This document shows, one piece after another, positions 19,701-28,563 of a DNA stretch of 64,000 bases. Made by a program: the position numbers and the translations under genes. Under the pieces are notes generated by a model. It was not told where the DNA came from. It made no database searches and saw nothing but the letters and a program-made list of their open reading frames with translations. Position 1 is the first letter of the stretch. Each line of letters opens with the position of its first letter. The stretch spans positions 310,001 through 374,000 of the forward strand of contig JAUIFE010000006.1 of the NCBI GenBank assembly GCA_030429565.1, written 5' to 3'. This stretch comes from Holophagae bacterium (GTDB lineage Bacteria; Acidobacteriota; Holophagae; Acanthopleuribacterales; Acanthopleuribacteraceae).

Positions 19701-20345
19701 GGCCGCGTGCAGGCCCATGGCGATGTCACACAATAAATGAATGTAGGTCGTCATCGTCCAATCGCCGCCGCGTTGGCTCAGCGGCGCACCTTCGATGTAC
19801 TCCATCGCGATAAAGACGCGGCCTTCTTCCTCTAGCACTTCGTAAACCTGGCACACGCGTTCGTGCTGAATACGGGCTTGGGCGCGGGCTTCGCGGATCA
19901 GGCGTTTGGCGTCCTTCTGGCGGTTCTGGCGCAGAAATTTAATCGCCACGCGGCGTTGCAAACGCGTGTCCCAAGCCAAAAACACACGGCCCATGCCGCC
20001 TTGACCCAGGAAGCGTTCGGCTTGATAGCGATCCGAATGGACCAGTGGGAAATCGTCACAGGTCTCCTCGCGGTTGTACAGGGTCATGTCCGGCGTTTGC
20101 GTCGACGAAACCGTCTGGCCGCCGGCCTGCAAGCGCAGGCGGGTCACCGGCGACAAAATGCCCCGTTCTTCCAACAGCGCCAGCGGTCCGCTTTGACGTT
20201 CCAGCGCTTCGGCTCGCAATGCTTCGGCTTCGACCCTGTCGATAATGCCTTCAGCCAGGGCAACCGCGATCTCTTTGGCGACGTTGTCTGGATGAAACAA
20301 GGGGGCTCCTTGATTGGGGTTGCCTCGCCCTTCATTTTTCTTCAT
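16713..20345 (-). CDS. Membrane serine/threonine protein kinase with long TPR C-terminus
   Basis: A PknB-like Hanks kinase of about 1210 residues. The kinase domain covers about residues 107-375: glycine loop GQGGMG at 114-119, Lys136, catalytic HRDIKPGN at 222-229, DFG at 246-248 and SPEQ at 270-273. One transmembrane helix follows (about residues 390-410). The remaining 800 residues are helical and TPR-rich, which in this topology would be outside the inner membrane. The start is uncertain: 20345 is preferred because it precedes the conserved region, but its ribosome site is poor; an in-frame ATG at 20414 has none. Its neighbour, the FHA-type activator, is a plausible target. Confidence 0.92.
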   Translation of the reverse strand: MKKNEGRGNPNQGAPLFHPDNVAKEIAVALAEGIIDRVEAEALRAEALERQSGPLALLEERGILSPVTRLRLQAGGQTVSSTQTPDMTLYNREETCDDFPLVHSDRYQAERFLGQGGMGRVFLAWDTRLQRRVAIKFLRQNRQKDAKRLIREARAQARIQHERVCQVYEVLEEEGRVFIAMEYIEGAPLSQRGGDWTMTTYIHLLCDIAMGLHAAHNAGLIHRDIKPGNIMVRAEGDAEPKAILMDFGLAMAWTEEDTLAWSAGTPSFMSPEQALGQEGCLDPRSDVYSLGATLYWCLCKRPPIMGKNSLDTISMIPNTEPPDPQSLNPDIKRDLALIIKKCLRKERADRYPSAKAFADDLQAYLRGDAVSVRGADWWYLTRKKLKQNKITALASLAAFILVAALGLNTQHLKHQAEQREKWARSFNETAEEIEATIRYSHMLPAHDIRREMKSLRLRLEDMQAMREDAGPIADEAADWAIGRAYAAFDDHEAALEHLERAWQRGARQPALAYAIAQSRGELYKEAHLTAENISDPARRERILDDIETRYTARALSLLKTVPPSSTRFPSFVKAQMAWFAKEPRRALEILRQNAFQPWFYENYELQGVLYSELAGQLRTMGKHEEADECFQKGLYALRKAIDIAPSSVDIYVSLAHMYHQQYDYHTIRPGNHEHYLNEGLAQLETALRVDPNHVGARLLRAQLNSRSFAADLNQSAPIEEALSRELSSVAQIVAEGYKKDRALLTYMRLLCLRAVMNANSAEDPMPALQQLWPIAAQVTEAERSDNYYYILGQAHQVAAKHETNRDGAKLAHVNQAVQAYHEAIALSREKQRARMNLGLVYLAKLELESAEERANTLAQVINTFSEILVSDPQNMAVHYYLGNSYRQAAAIEVDHGENDTTLLENSLCHYQAAESIQPKVPNFAQSQAMIWSLLAERRMARGLDASHELQTAAACVNRAIAVNPNYGYSYNTAVLLHGRRIRNRLHDPAQGEAALKACRNGYAQGKQVMPSSKSVDYSLNMSLYYLALCRKKNNLAYTRVLAEAETGTRVLLNTKPDDALNLSLLVEILFFKQVTAFAQGGPSAVDLAELRFFHGQAVPKNPRLVEPQLNQLRLAFLEALVQPPGEAADEAAHRFHKAVVQFETLFPSFVEAQSLTDELAVWHALKHNQSALAEAAFTRLKRLQASLPNTLIYSLDLNRSLQGQTRDHQF

Positions 20346-20476
20346 AGTTAAAGAACCGTTTGCAAAACTAAAAGGTGCGGTGTCGGTGGGGCGAAAGGTC
20401 CGCGACGGGTACATGGTTTAGGTCGAGGACAAAGTGGCCGCCATGGTGCGACGCGCTGTGAAGCGAGGATAATAGT

Positions 20477-21928
20477 ATGCCTTTTTTACGAATTTTTTGG
20501 GTGAGCTTTCTACTGATCGGGTCGGTCACTGCCGGCGAGTGGGTTTTGCCCTGGCTCTCCAACCGCGACGGTGAGTGGGCCTCTTCGGTGACCTTTAACA
20601 ATCACGGTGAAGCGCCTGCTTCCGTGCAGCTCACGGCCGTTCGTGCAAATGGCGATACCTTTACTGCTAACCTAGATGCGGTGGTGGCCGGTGGTCAAGT
20701 GATTCGCACCGTTGGTGACCTTTTTCCCGAGCTCGGTTCCGGCGGTGGTTTCGCGCTATTTGCCGTCTCCGAAAGCGATGCTTGGACCATTAGCGCCAAG
20801 GTCGCCTCGCTCAATACGGCCTCTGGTGATTCACCGGCGATTGCCGAGGCGGTTTCGGCGACACGCGCCGACACGCGTTTGGTTTTCCCCAGCTTGCCCT
20901 ACATGTTCGGCGCCAATACCGCGCTCGTTTTAGTGAACATGGGTGATGAACCTCAAGATATTGTTCTGCAAGTGTTTACCGAACAAGGATTCGTGTGGGC
21001 CACCAATCCAATTCGCCTTGAACCACGGCGGCCTTTGCCGCAGCTCATGGCTTTGGTGTTGCCCGAACTCACCGTTTCCAGTTACATCACCGTCGTCGGC
21101 GCCCAGGCGATGGTTGGCGGCGTGTTTAATTTCAACACGCTCAATGAACCTTCGCTGATGAACGCTTTGCCGAACCCCGCCGTTAACAGCGCCCAACTCG
21201 ACGAACTGGTGATGACAATGAACAGCAGCGCCGAAATCATCGCTGCTTACGGCACCGCCACCAGCGTGGTGTTTAACAAAAACGAAACGCCCAAACGCGA
21301 GGATTGTCCCGCGGTCGAAACGACCTTTAACCCCGCACAGTCGGAAAGTTTTTTGGCGGCCACCCTCGATTGGGGCGCCGGCTGTACCAACATGCTCGGT
21401 GTCTATCACGCCGGCGCGCTGGGTTTGTCGTTGTCCCGTGACGGTGGTGTCAGTGCGGCCTGGATGGCGGGCCAACTCAACTTTGATCAATTTGTGACCC
21501 GCTACCAGGGCGAGGAATTTCGCATTAACGGCACGGTTCAAGCGGAAGGTTCGACGCTGTCGGCCAATTTCCAACTCAACGGCGCATGGCAGGCTGAGGC
21601 GCTGTCGGCTTTTGCTAGTGGGGATGTGGCCGCCTCGGTGAATTTGGCGGTCAGTCGCCGCGAGGCCGGCTTCACGGTGCAGGGCGCCTACCAAACGCAA
21701 ATCAACGGCGCTTCAAGTTACGACATTACCGCCGTCATTGAGGCGGGTGATCCGCTGTTTTACGACTTCACCACCTGTGCCTGGCCGACGCGTGGCACGG
21801 TGCAATTTCAGCTCTACAGCAATGCCGGTTTCTCCGGTTCACTTAATTACAACACCGGTGATTGCAACACGGCCGTGTTGACTATTGCCGGCAAATCGGA
21901 AACGATCTCGCTCGGCAGCGGCGGTTAA
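20477..21928 (+). CDS. Secreted protein of unknown function
   Basis: A 483-residue protein with a signal peptide (cut near TAG at about residue 20) and a beta-rich body. Residues 20-250 include features of immunoglobulin-like or choice-of-anchor folds (WASSVTFNNHG, ALVLVNMGDEPQDIVLQVF). A second part holds four cysteines in two pairs that could form disulfides, consistent with export. No enzyme motif is seen. AGGA sits 8 nt before the ATG. It diverges from the kinase gene, sharing a 131-bp intergenic region, and converges on the PD40 gene. It may be an adhesive or cell-surface protein. Confidence 0.7.
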   Translation: MPFLRIFWVSFLLIGSVTAGEWVLPWLSNRDGEWASSVTFNNHGEAPASVQLTAVRANGDTFTANLDAVVAGGQVIRTVGDLFPELGSGGGFALFAVSESDAWTISAKVASLNTASGDSPAIAEAVSATRADTRLVFPSLPYMFGANTALVLVNMGDEPQDIVLQVFTEQGFVWATNPIRLEPRRPLPQLMALVLPELTVSSYITVVGAQAMVGGVFNFNTLNEPSLMNALPNPAVNSAQLDELVMTMNSSAEIIAAYGTATSVVFNKNETPKREDCPAVETTFNPAQSESFLAATLDWGAGCTNMLGVYHAGALGLSLSRDGGVSAAWMAGQLNFDQFVTRYQGEEFRINGTVQAEGSTLSANFQLNGAWQAEALSAFASGDVAASVNLAVSRREAGFTVQGAYQTQINGASSYDITAVIEAGDPLFYDFTTCAWPTRGTVQFQLYSNAGFSGSLNYNTGDCNTAVLTIAGKSETISLGSGG

Positions 21929-21941
21929 AGCGATGCGCCGC

Positions 21942-22916
21942 TTACGGCTTGGTATGTTCGCCGATGTCGACGAAATAAACATCCTTTAAACCGTTTTGCG
22001 GACCGGCCTGGAACTGGGTAAGGTCTTCCGCTTGCAACGTTTTGTTGCGCGGCAGTGACAGCGGGCGGCCCCAGATTCCCGGTTGGGACGGCACCCAGGC
22101 GCGGCTAAAGTACAACACCCGCCCGTCGGGACTGAGGCGCATGCCGTCGTCATCGGCCAGTAATACGTCGGCCGGCAACAGCGGTTTGGGTTCGCCCCAG
22201 CCGCCGTCTTTGTTGCGGAAGTAAATGTGCAGGCGACGCGCGCCGCCCAGGCGAGGCATTTTTTTGGGGATGATGAGGAACCGTTCGTCCGGTGAAACCA
22301 AAACATTGGCGCCCAACTCGGCCTCGTCGAGGATGCCGGCAACAATGGTTGCGGGATCGGTTGTGCCAAGATCGACACGCACCAAATCACTGCGCGAGAA
22401 GTCGGCGGCGACGCGGTTAAAGTACAAAATGCCGCTGTGACAGATGGACGGGAAAAATTCGATGCCGAGGCCGTTGACGCGGCGGTCCAACACGCGCGGT
22501 TCACCCCAGCCGTCATCCGTGCGAGTGACGACCCAAATGTCGCTGTTGCCCTCAGGTGCGCTAAGGCGACGGGGTCGGTCTGAGACAAAATAGACGCTTT
22601 TGCCGTCGGGACTGAAAACGGGTTCGAAATCGCTGTGTTGCCCCGAGAAAGGGACGGGCCGAGGTGGTGACCAGCGTCCGTCCTCGCGCTGGGTGTGGAG
22701 AATAAGGCCGTGGTGCCCGAGCAATAACCAAAAAACGGCCTGGCGGCCGTCGGGCGAGAAGCTGGGTTCGCGTTCGTTGAAGGCGCGCGAGAAGGTGCCG
22801 GCGCCGTAAAGGGCGGGGCTTGCGGTGGCTACGTGCTTGGCGGGCGCATTTGGGTTGGCGGCGGCGAGCAGCGTCGTCAGCGCGCAAAAGGCGAGTAGAA
22901 GTCGAATAGCAAACAT
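21942..22916 (-). CDS. Exported PD40/TolB-like beta-propeller protein
   Basis: A 324-residue protein with a signal peptide (to about residue 20) followed by several PD40 repeats, each marked by FSPDG or LSPDG with a hydrophobic strand after it (for example EPSFSPDGRQAVF and EPVFSPDGKSVYFVSD). These form a beta-propeller as in the TolB C-terminus and usually mediate protein contacts. No catalytic domain is attached. The start has AAGG 7 nt upstream. It is 13 nt from the convergent secreted-protein gene. The role is unknown; it is expected in the periplasm. Confidence 0.85.
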   Translation of the reverse strand: MFAIRLLLAFCALTTLLAAANPNAPAKHVATASPALYGAGTFSRAFNEREPSFSPDGRQAVFWLLLGHHGLILHTQREDGRWSPPRPVPFSGQHSDFEPVFSPDGKSVYFVSDRPRRLSAPEGNSDIWVVTRTDDGWGEPRVLDRRVNGLGIEFFPSICHSGILYFNRVAADFSRSDLVRVDLGTTDPATIVAGILDEAELGANVLVSPDERFLIIPKKMPRLGGARRLHIYFRNKDGGWGEPKPLLPADVLLADDDGMRLSPDGRVLYFSRAWVPSQPGIWGRPLSLPRNKTLQAEDLTQFQAGPQNGLKDVYFVDIGEHTKP

Positions 22917-22976
22917 ATTAAAACCTTTAATAAAAATAGAGATAGGGGGCTCGCGGCGGACGCGAACTAAAAAGAA

Positions 22977-24932
22977 TTAATGGTGGCCGGTCAGGCTCTC
23001 GCTGTCGTCCTCAACGGTCACCGTGACGTGGTGATGGACCGGTAGTGACAAAATAAAGGTGGCACCGTTGTCTTTTCCACCCGATGAGGCGCGAATGGTG
23101 CCACCCATGGCCTCAATCGCGTTACGGCAAAAGTGCAGCCCAAAGCCGTGCCCGTACTTTTTGGTGGTGAATCCGTGCTGGAACAAATTTTTAATGTTGG
23201 GTTCACTAATGCCCACGCCCGAATCGGAAATCTTGAGCACGACCCAATTGTCTTCTTCGCTAATGTCGATCTGCAAGTTCTTGCGACTGGGAGGGCACTC
23301 CTCCATGGCCTCAATGGCGTTTTTGAGTAGGTTGATCAACACGTGCAGGAAGGAGGAGGTCGGGATGGTGACCTTGGGGATGGGACGGTAGTTGCGGTGG
23401 ATGCGGATGGCGTGTTTCTTAATCGCTTCCATTTGAATTTTAAGCGCGTCTTCGGTGAGTTTGGCAATGTCCTGCGCTTCCAGCCGTTCGTTGTTTTTGG
23501 CGTGGGTCTGCTGGGTCTCAATCACGTCGCGCATTAAGTGGATTTTGTCGTTAATCTCTAAAACCAAACGCTGTAGTTCTTTAAAATCTTTTTCGATGAC
23601 CCCGCCGACGCGCGTGAGGTACTCCGGCAGCTTGGAACCCTTGGCGTCTTCGGTAAGGAAGGTGACCAAGTTGTCGGTGTTGGCTTCCAGTAAGGTAAAG
23701 GCTCGAGACAGCAGCGGAATCCGGCTGCGCGACACCAGTTCCTGAATGAAATTGCCGGTGACGTTGACGCTATTGAGTACGTTGGCGATGTTGTGAAGCA
23801 CGCCGGTTGCAAATTCAGCGCGGCCGACGGTGTGGGCTTGGGCCAGCGAGGTTTCCTGTGCTTTTTGCAGCTCGATCTCGGCTTTTTTACGTTGGGTAAT
23901 GTCGGTATTGGATCCAGACAGGCGAATGACACGGCCCTTGTCGTCGAGGACCGCTGCGCCGCGCACGAAAAACCACACGATGCGGCCGTCCTTGTGGAAC
24001 ATGCGGTGTTCGCCTTCGTACACATGCGGCTCGTGCGCCAACTGTTCCATGATGCGGCGGAACAGACTCTGGCGGTCCTCGGGATGAATCAGTTTGAGCC
24101 AGTCCTTGAGGTTGTTGGTGATTTCGTGATCGGAAAAACCCAGCATCGCTTTGAGGTTGGGCGCGACATACAGCCACCACGAACCGATTTTCCAATCCCA
24201 GATGCCGACCTTCCCCGCTGCTACGGCGCGCGCATACCGCTCTTCACTCATGCGTAGGTTACGTGCCCGCACTTCGACCTTGTACTCCAACTTGCGGTTG
24301 AAACTCTCGATTTCTTCGAAGAGGAAGTAATTGGTGAGCACGATGCCGGCCTGGTCGGTGATCAATTGCAATACCCGTTCGTTTTCCTGTGAAAAGGCAC
24401 CGATATCCGGGTGCGATAAGTTTAAAACGCCGAGAGTGTTACCGCGGCCCTTAATCGGCAGGCACAGCAGCGACTGGATGCGGTTGGACACCTTGGACTC
24501 AATGGGAACAAAAATGGAACTTTTACTCACGTCTTCAATCAGCAGTGACGTCCCGTGTTCCGCGACCCAACCGGCGGCACCGTCGCCAATTTTCATTTTG
24601 CGCTGTAGCTTGGAAGCGGGCGGAAAGTATTTGGGTTTTGTGTTTTCTTGCCCGCGTGCCGAGACGAGAATTAAAAACTTCTCATCGGGATCCAACAACC
24701 ATAGCGAGCAGTTCTCGGCGGTGGTTTCATCGATAATGAGATCGACAATTTCGGTACAAATTCGTTGCTTGTCGTGGCTCCAGCTAATCGAATCGCTGAT
24801 GCGTTTGATAATCGAGAATTCTTTAACCTTGTCGACAAAAGCAGCGTTGGAGGTGGCCAGCGCCTCGGCATAGGCGTCGCGTTCACGGGTTAATTTTTGG
24901 ATTTCGGCCTGCAAGGCCGCTTCTTGTGTCAT
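22977..24932 (-). CDS. GAF-PAS sensor histidine kinase
   Basis: A 651-residue soluble kinase. A coiled-coil start is followed by a GAF domain (about residues 35-190), a second coiled coil, a PAS domain with its PAC motif (about 230-350) and a kinase core. The phosphoacceptor helix carries GVLHNIANVLNSVNV, the HNxxN type of H-box. The ATPase domain shows N-box NLLKNAIEA, G1 DSGVGI and G2 GHGFGLHF. The tail after the ATPase domain is histidine-rich (LPVHHHV and GHH). No membrane segment is seen, so it probably senses a cytoplasmic signal. Its ATG lies 6 nt after the stop of the HDOD gene, so the two are one operon; no response regulator is adjacent. Confidence 0.92.
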   Translation of the reverse strand: MTQEAALQAEIQKLTRERDAYAEALATSNAAFVDKVKEFSIIKRISDSISWSHDKQRICTEIVDLIIDETTAENCSLWLLDPDEKFLILVSARGQENTKPKYFPPASKLQRKMKIGDGAAGWVAEHGTSLLIEDVSKSSIFVPIESKVSNRIQSLLCLPIKGRGNTLGVLNLSHPDIGAFSQENERVLQLITDQAGIVLTNYFLFEEIESFNRKLEYKVEVRARNLRMSEERYARAVAAGKVGIWDWKIGSWWLYVAPNLKAMLGFSDHEITNNLKDWLKLIHPEDRQSLFRRIMEQLAHEPHVYEGEHRMFHKDGRIVWFFVRGAAVLDDKGRVIRLSGSNTDITQRKKAEIELQKAQETSLAQAHTVGRAEFATGVLHNIANVLNSVNVTGNFIQELVSRSRIPLLSRAFTLLEANTDNLVTFLTEDAKGSKLPEYLTRVGGVIEKDFKELQRLVLEINDKIHLMRDVIETQQTHAKNNERLEAQDIAKLTEDALKIQMEAIKKHAIRIHRNYRPIPKVTIPTSSFLHVLINLLKNAIEAMEECPPSRKNLQIDISEEDNWVVLKISDSGVGISEPNIKNLFQHGFTTKKYGHGFGLHFCRNAIEAMGGTIRASSGGKDNGATFILSLPVHHHVTVTVEDDSESLTGHH

Positions 24933-24938
24933 GTTCCA

Positions 24939-25793
24939 TCACCCCGTCACAAATGCCTCGAAATCGCCACGATGATTGTCGAGATCTTCGAGGGCCGGCG
25001 CCAACAGGTCGTCCGTCATGCCGTAAGTGTTGATGGCGATCGGGTCCCGTTCGACTTGGGCGTTGTCACCGCCGGAACCCAGATTAATTTGGCGGCAGCC
25101 GTAGTCGGCGGCCTGGATCACGGCGCACAGCAAGCGGTTGGACTCTTGGGCGCCGGTAATATTGTGGTGGAAATGGATCGCTTCGACGACCGGGTCGGGG
25201 AATTGCCACTTGCGTGCCAGATGGTAGCCGGCTTCGGCGTGGTCCATGCCCAGTATCCGCTGCTCGGCCTCGCCTATCCAGAGCCCTTCCTGTTTGACGA
25301 GTTTGACGACTTCGGTGTACTCCTCGTTGAAGTAGTTGTCAAAAATGACCTTACCCAGGTCGTGCAGCAACCCGGAAAGAAAAACGGTATCGCTGTCGAT
25401 GTGTTTGGGCATGGGTACTTTCTTGGCGAGCGTTTTGGCTAGGGAGGCAACGCCCAGCGAGTGAATCCAAAACTTTTGCCGGTCGAACGTACCCTGCGAC
25501 GCGTTGGATTGAAAAACCGATACACCCATGGCGATGGTTTTGACCATCGCGAAACCCAGTATCACGGTGGCGTGATTGATCGACGAAATATTGCGCACCT
25601 TGCCGTAAAAAGCCGAATTCACCAACCGCAAAATAATCGAACTGATCGACTGATCTTTGGACAACACTTTGCCCAAAGTGGCGGCGTTGGCGCTGGGGCT
25701 TTCTGTGGTTTTGATAATTTTTTGGATGATGGTCGGCAAGGTCGGTAGATTGTTCACCTTTTGGATGAAAATCCGGCGTTCCATTTTTTCCAT
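24939..25793 (-). CDS. HDOD-domain signalling protein
   Basis: A 284-residue protein made almost entirely of one HDOD domain, a relative of HD phosphohydrolases that usually lacks catalysis and acts as a signalling scaffold. The segment LPTLPTIIQKIIKT and the following helices are typical, as is HDLGKVIFDNY. Two start codons three residues apart are possible; the first at 25793 is used. A TATGAT -10-like box lies about 40 nt upstream on the minus strand. It is translated just ahead of the GAF-PAS kinase, implying joint function. Confidence 0.88.
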   Translation of the reverse strand: MEKMERRIFIQKVNNLPTLPTIIQKIIKTTESPSANAATLGKVLSKDQSISSIILRLVNSAFYGKVRNISSINHATVILGFAMVKTIAMGVSVFQSNASQGTFDRQKFWIHSLGVASLAKTLAKKVPMPKHIDSDTVFLSGLLHDLGKVIFDNYFNEEYTEVVKLVKQEGLWIGEAEQRILGMDHAEAGYHLARKWQFPDPVVEAIHFHHNITGAQESNRLLCAVIQAADYGCRQINLGSGGDNAQVERDPIAINTYGMTDDLLAPALEDLDNHRGDFEAFVTG

Positions 25794-26039
25794 GGTATGC
25801 GCGCGTCCTGTGTTACTGGGTATCTATGCCATCATACCCCATTGAAACCGGCATGAAGAGCAGAAAAGCTGGATTGGCTGAGGAAACGCCTGTTTTTGTG
25901 AATTCGGCGCTTGTCTCGGTCGCGCGCCATGCGGCCACCTCTTTCGCCGGCAATTCATCCCTTTTTTCCAACTTTGCCGCGCCCCTTTTCACGGCGTTTA
26001 AGGCTATACTTGGGGATCCTTGCGCGGAGGTGATTTAAG

Positions 26040-26642
26040 TTGGCTGATTTGCATAAACGCGATCTCAACGGCGACCCCATTCAGGCGTTCCAAAAGTGGT
26101 TTGAAGAGGCCCGGCAGAGCGGCGAAGCGATGGCCGAAGCGATGACATTGGCCACGGCCTCCGCCGACGGCATGCCTTCCGCGCGCATGGTTTTGCTCAA
26201 AGGCGTCGATGAACGCGGTTTTGTTTTTTACACCAACTACGAGAGCCGCAAGGCGCAAGACCTGACTGCCAACCCACGCGCCGCGCTGGTGTTTTGGTGG
26301 GAAATTCAACGCCGTCAAGTACGCATTGCCGGCACCATCGACAAGGTCGAAGAGGCTGAATCCCACGCCTACTTTCAATCGCGCCCGCGCGACAGTCGTC
26401 TCGGTGCCTGGACCTCGCCGCAATCCAAGGAAATTCCCGGGCGGACCTACCTCCTCAAAAAATACTCCGAAATGGAACGCCGATTTGGCGAGGAAACCAT
26501 TCCCTGTCCCCAGTTTTGGGGTGGCTACCGCTTGACGCCGACACGTTTTGAGTTTTGGCAGGAAAACGCCGGCCGCCTGCATGATCGCTTTGAGTATTTA
26601 CCGGAAGAAAAAAGCTGGCGTCTGCGTCGCCTGGGGCCGTAG
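26040..26642 (+). CDS. pdxH: Pyridoxamine 5'-phosphate oxidase PdxH
   Basis: FMN-dependent oxidation of pyridoxine or pyridoxamine 5'-phosphate to pyridoxal phosphate, using O2. The 200-residue protein has the conserved ATASADGMPSARMVLLKGVDERGFVFYTNYESRK-type FMN region and the C-terminal RFEFWQ...RLHDRFEY motif. The start is TTG at 26040, supported by GGAGGTGA ending a few bases upstream, near the full anti-Shine-Dalgarno match. A TATACT at 26005-26010 is a possible -10 box. It converges with the CULT-domain gene, whose stop is 10 nt away. Confidence 0.95.
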   Translation: MADLHKRDLNGDPIQAFQKWFEEARQSGEAMAEAMTLATASADGMPSARMVLLKGVDERGFVFYTNYESRKAQDLTANPRAALVFWWEIQRRQVRIAGTIDKVEEAESHAYFQSRPRDSRLGAWTSPQSKEIPGRTYLLKKYSEMERRFGEETIPCPQFWGGYRLTPTRFEFWQENAGRLHDRFEYLPEEKSWRLRRLGP

Positions 26643-26652
26643 CGCCCTCGTT

Positions 26653-27093
26653 TTATTCCTCTTGTTCGATCTCGATTAAGCGGTTTTCGATGAGGCCGAA
26701 AAAGGTTCCGCTACCCGAAAAATACCAACCGAGGTGGCGTCGGCAGGCGTTGCACAGGGCGATTTGCCATCGGTAACCGGCAAACCAGGTGAAATCGTCC
26801 GAGGGTTGACCCACGGCCATGGTGCCCGGTGCGATGCCAAAACAGGCCACGCGAAATACAAGACCCTGCGGGTTGAAAAAGGTGTGGCTGTGTTTTTCAT
26901 TCATTTCCAGGCGCGCTTCGTCAAAGGTGACCAGCTCCTTGCACGCCTGACAGACAAGCCGCCGGTGAAAGGCTTTGTCGTGGTCTTGCAGGATCACCGG
27001 ATCGAGGCCGTGGTCCGGTCGATCGTCCTGGGTTGGCGTGCCCTTTAACAGCAGGACGCCGGCAAGGAAGGGGTGAGTTTCCATAAGCGCCAC
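26653..27093 (-). CDS. Bacterial CULT-domain protein (cereblon ligand-binding domain homologue)
   Basis: A 146-residue protein whose residues 45-135 match the CULT fold, the thalidomide-binding domain of cereblon. Two zinc-binding pairs are visible (Cys48-x2-Cys51 and Cys114-x2-Cys117). Three tryptophans form the aromatic cage (Trp103, Trp109, Trp123). Their spacing of 6 and 14 equals that of human cereblon and the Magnetospirillum homologue. TWFAGYRW and HLGWYF are family signatures. The start is GTG at 27093 with AGGAGG 6-9 nt upstream; an ATG three codons in is an alternative. Unlike eukaryotic cereblon there is no Lon-like domain. The natural ligand is unknown; cyclic imides such as those at C-terminal degrons are candidates. 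Confidence 0.82.
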   Translation of the reverse strand: MALMETHPFLAGVLLLKGTPTQDDRPDHGLDPVILQDHDKAFHRRLVCQACKELVTFDEARLEMNEKHSHTFFNPQGLVFRVACFGIAPGTMAVGQPSDDFTWFAGYRWQIALCNACRRHLGWYFSGSGTFFGLIENRLIEIEQEE

Positions 27094-27327
27094 CTGTTAC
27101 CTCCTCCTGATGCGGGCCCTTGTACTGGCTTTATCGTCCATCTTTGGTGTGATCTTGACGTGAAATTTGGTGTTGGCGGACGCGTGGCACAAGGCCGGCG
27201 TTGGCGCCTTGCCCTGCATCAGGTATCATACCCTTTCCCGCCACGGCGCGCCGTGATGCGGATGGTTTTTTGACGGCCGTTTGCCGTTACATTTCCGCCA
27301 ACACCCCGCCTAGCGAGAGCCGTCGTC

Positions 27328-28563
27328 ATGCAATCCACCGCCCCCGAAAAAGTCAGAGTCTTGCGCATCCAATCACGCATTTGCATCGGCGGGCCGGCGC
27401 TGAACACCTTGTTGGTGAGCAGCGGCTTGCCCAAAGACACCTTCACGGTGCTTACCGTGGGCGGCCGTTTGTTGGACGACGAACGCAGTATGGAACCTTT
27501 TGCCTGGGATCGCGGTGCGGCCATGCACCTGCTTGAAGAAATGGGGCGTTCGATTCACTGGAGTGACGATTTCCGTGCACTGCGCAAGTTGGTGAAACTG
27601 ATGCGCCTGTACCGCCCACACATCGTCCACACCCACACGGCCAAGGCCGGCGCTTTGGGGCGGGTGGCCGCGTTTTTGGCGCGTGTGCCGGTGCGCATGC
27701 ATACGTTTCACGGCCACGTTTTTCACGGCTACTTCAGCGCGCTTAAAAGCAAGTTAGCGGTCGCGGTTGAACGGGGCTTGGCGGCGCTGTCGCACGCGAT
27801 TATCGCCATTTCGCCGCGCCAATACCAAGATTTGGTGCAGGTCTACCGGGCCGTGCCGGCCAAGAAGTGCCACGTGGTGCGCTTGGGTTTTGAATTGGAC
27901 AAAATGGCGGGCGGTCAACGCGGCCTGTTTCGCCGCCAGTGGGGCTTGGGCGACGAAACCAAGTTGGTCGGCATTTTGGCGCGGCTGGTTCCCATCAAAA
28001 ACCACCAACTGCTCATCGAGGCCATTGGCTGTTGGCGCCAACAGTTTCCCGAGATTGGCCCCGATCAAGTGCGCTTCCTCATTATCGGCGACGGCGAGTT
28101 GCGGCCGCAATTGGAACAACGTGTCGCTGAACTGGGTATCCAACCTTGGGTGCTGTTTACCGGTTGGCAACGCGATACCCCGTCAATTTACGCCGACCTC
28201 GACCTCAATGTCCTGGTCAGCAAAAACGAGGGCACGCCGGTTACTTTGATTGAAGGGTTGGCTTGCGGCATTCCCATTCTCAGTACCGACGTCGGTGGTA
28301 TTCGCGATTTTGCCGACGATGGATGCGGCACCATTGTCCCCGCCGATATCACGCCGGCGGCGCTGGCCGAAGCCTTGGCAAGCTTTTTGGCCGAGCCGGC
28401 GCGCTTGCAGCGCCTTGAACCGGCAGTGCAAGCCAATATCCGTGAAACCTTTCATGTCGACCGACTCGTAAAGGATATCGGCTGTCTTTACAGTCGTTTG
28501 CTGCAGGAGCGGCGGCCCCGTACCGCGGCCCGCACCACTTTAGGAGCGCCCAAATTACCATGA
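27328..28563 (+). CDS. GT4-family glycosyltransferase
   Basis: A 411-residue GT-B fold retaining glycosyltransferase. The N-terminal half has the acceptor-side Rossmann-like fold with HIVHTHTAKAGALGR. The C-terminal half has the GT4 donor-binding elements VGILARLVPIKNHQLLIEA and the EX7E region ENEGTPVTLIEGLA-like at about residues 305-320. It likely builds a cell-surface polysaccharide or glycolipid; donor and acceptor are unknown. The stop overlaps the start of the RarD-like gene by 4 nt (ATGA), so the two are translationally coupled. Its own ribosome site is weak. Confidence 0.9.
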   Translation: MQSTAPEKVRVLRIQSRICIGGPALNTLLVSSGLPKDTFTVLTVGGRLLDDERSMEPFAWDRGAAMHLLEEMGRSIHWSDDFRALRKLVKLMRLYRPHIVHTHTAKAGALGRVAAFLARVPVRMHTFHGHVFHGYFSALKSKLAVAVERGLAALSHAIIAISPRQYQDLVQVYRAVPAKKCHVVRLGFELDKMAGGQRGLFRRQWGLGDETKLVGILARLVPIKNHQLLIEAIGCWRQQFPEIGPDQVRFLIIGDGELRPQLEQRVAELGIQPWVLFTGWQRDTPSIYADLDLNVLVSKNEGTPVTLIEGLACGIPILSTDVGGIRDFADDGCGTIVPADITPAALAEALASFLAEPARLQRLEPAVQANIRETFHVDRLVKDIGCLYSRLLQERRPRTAARTTLGAPKLP

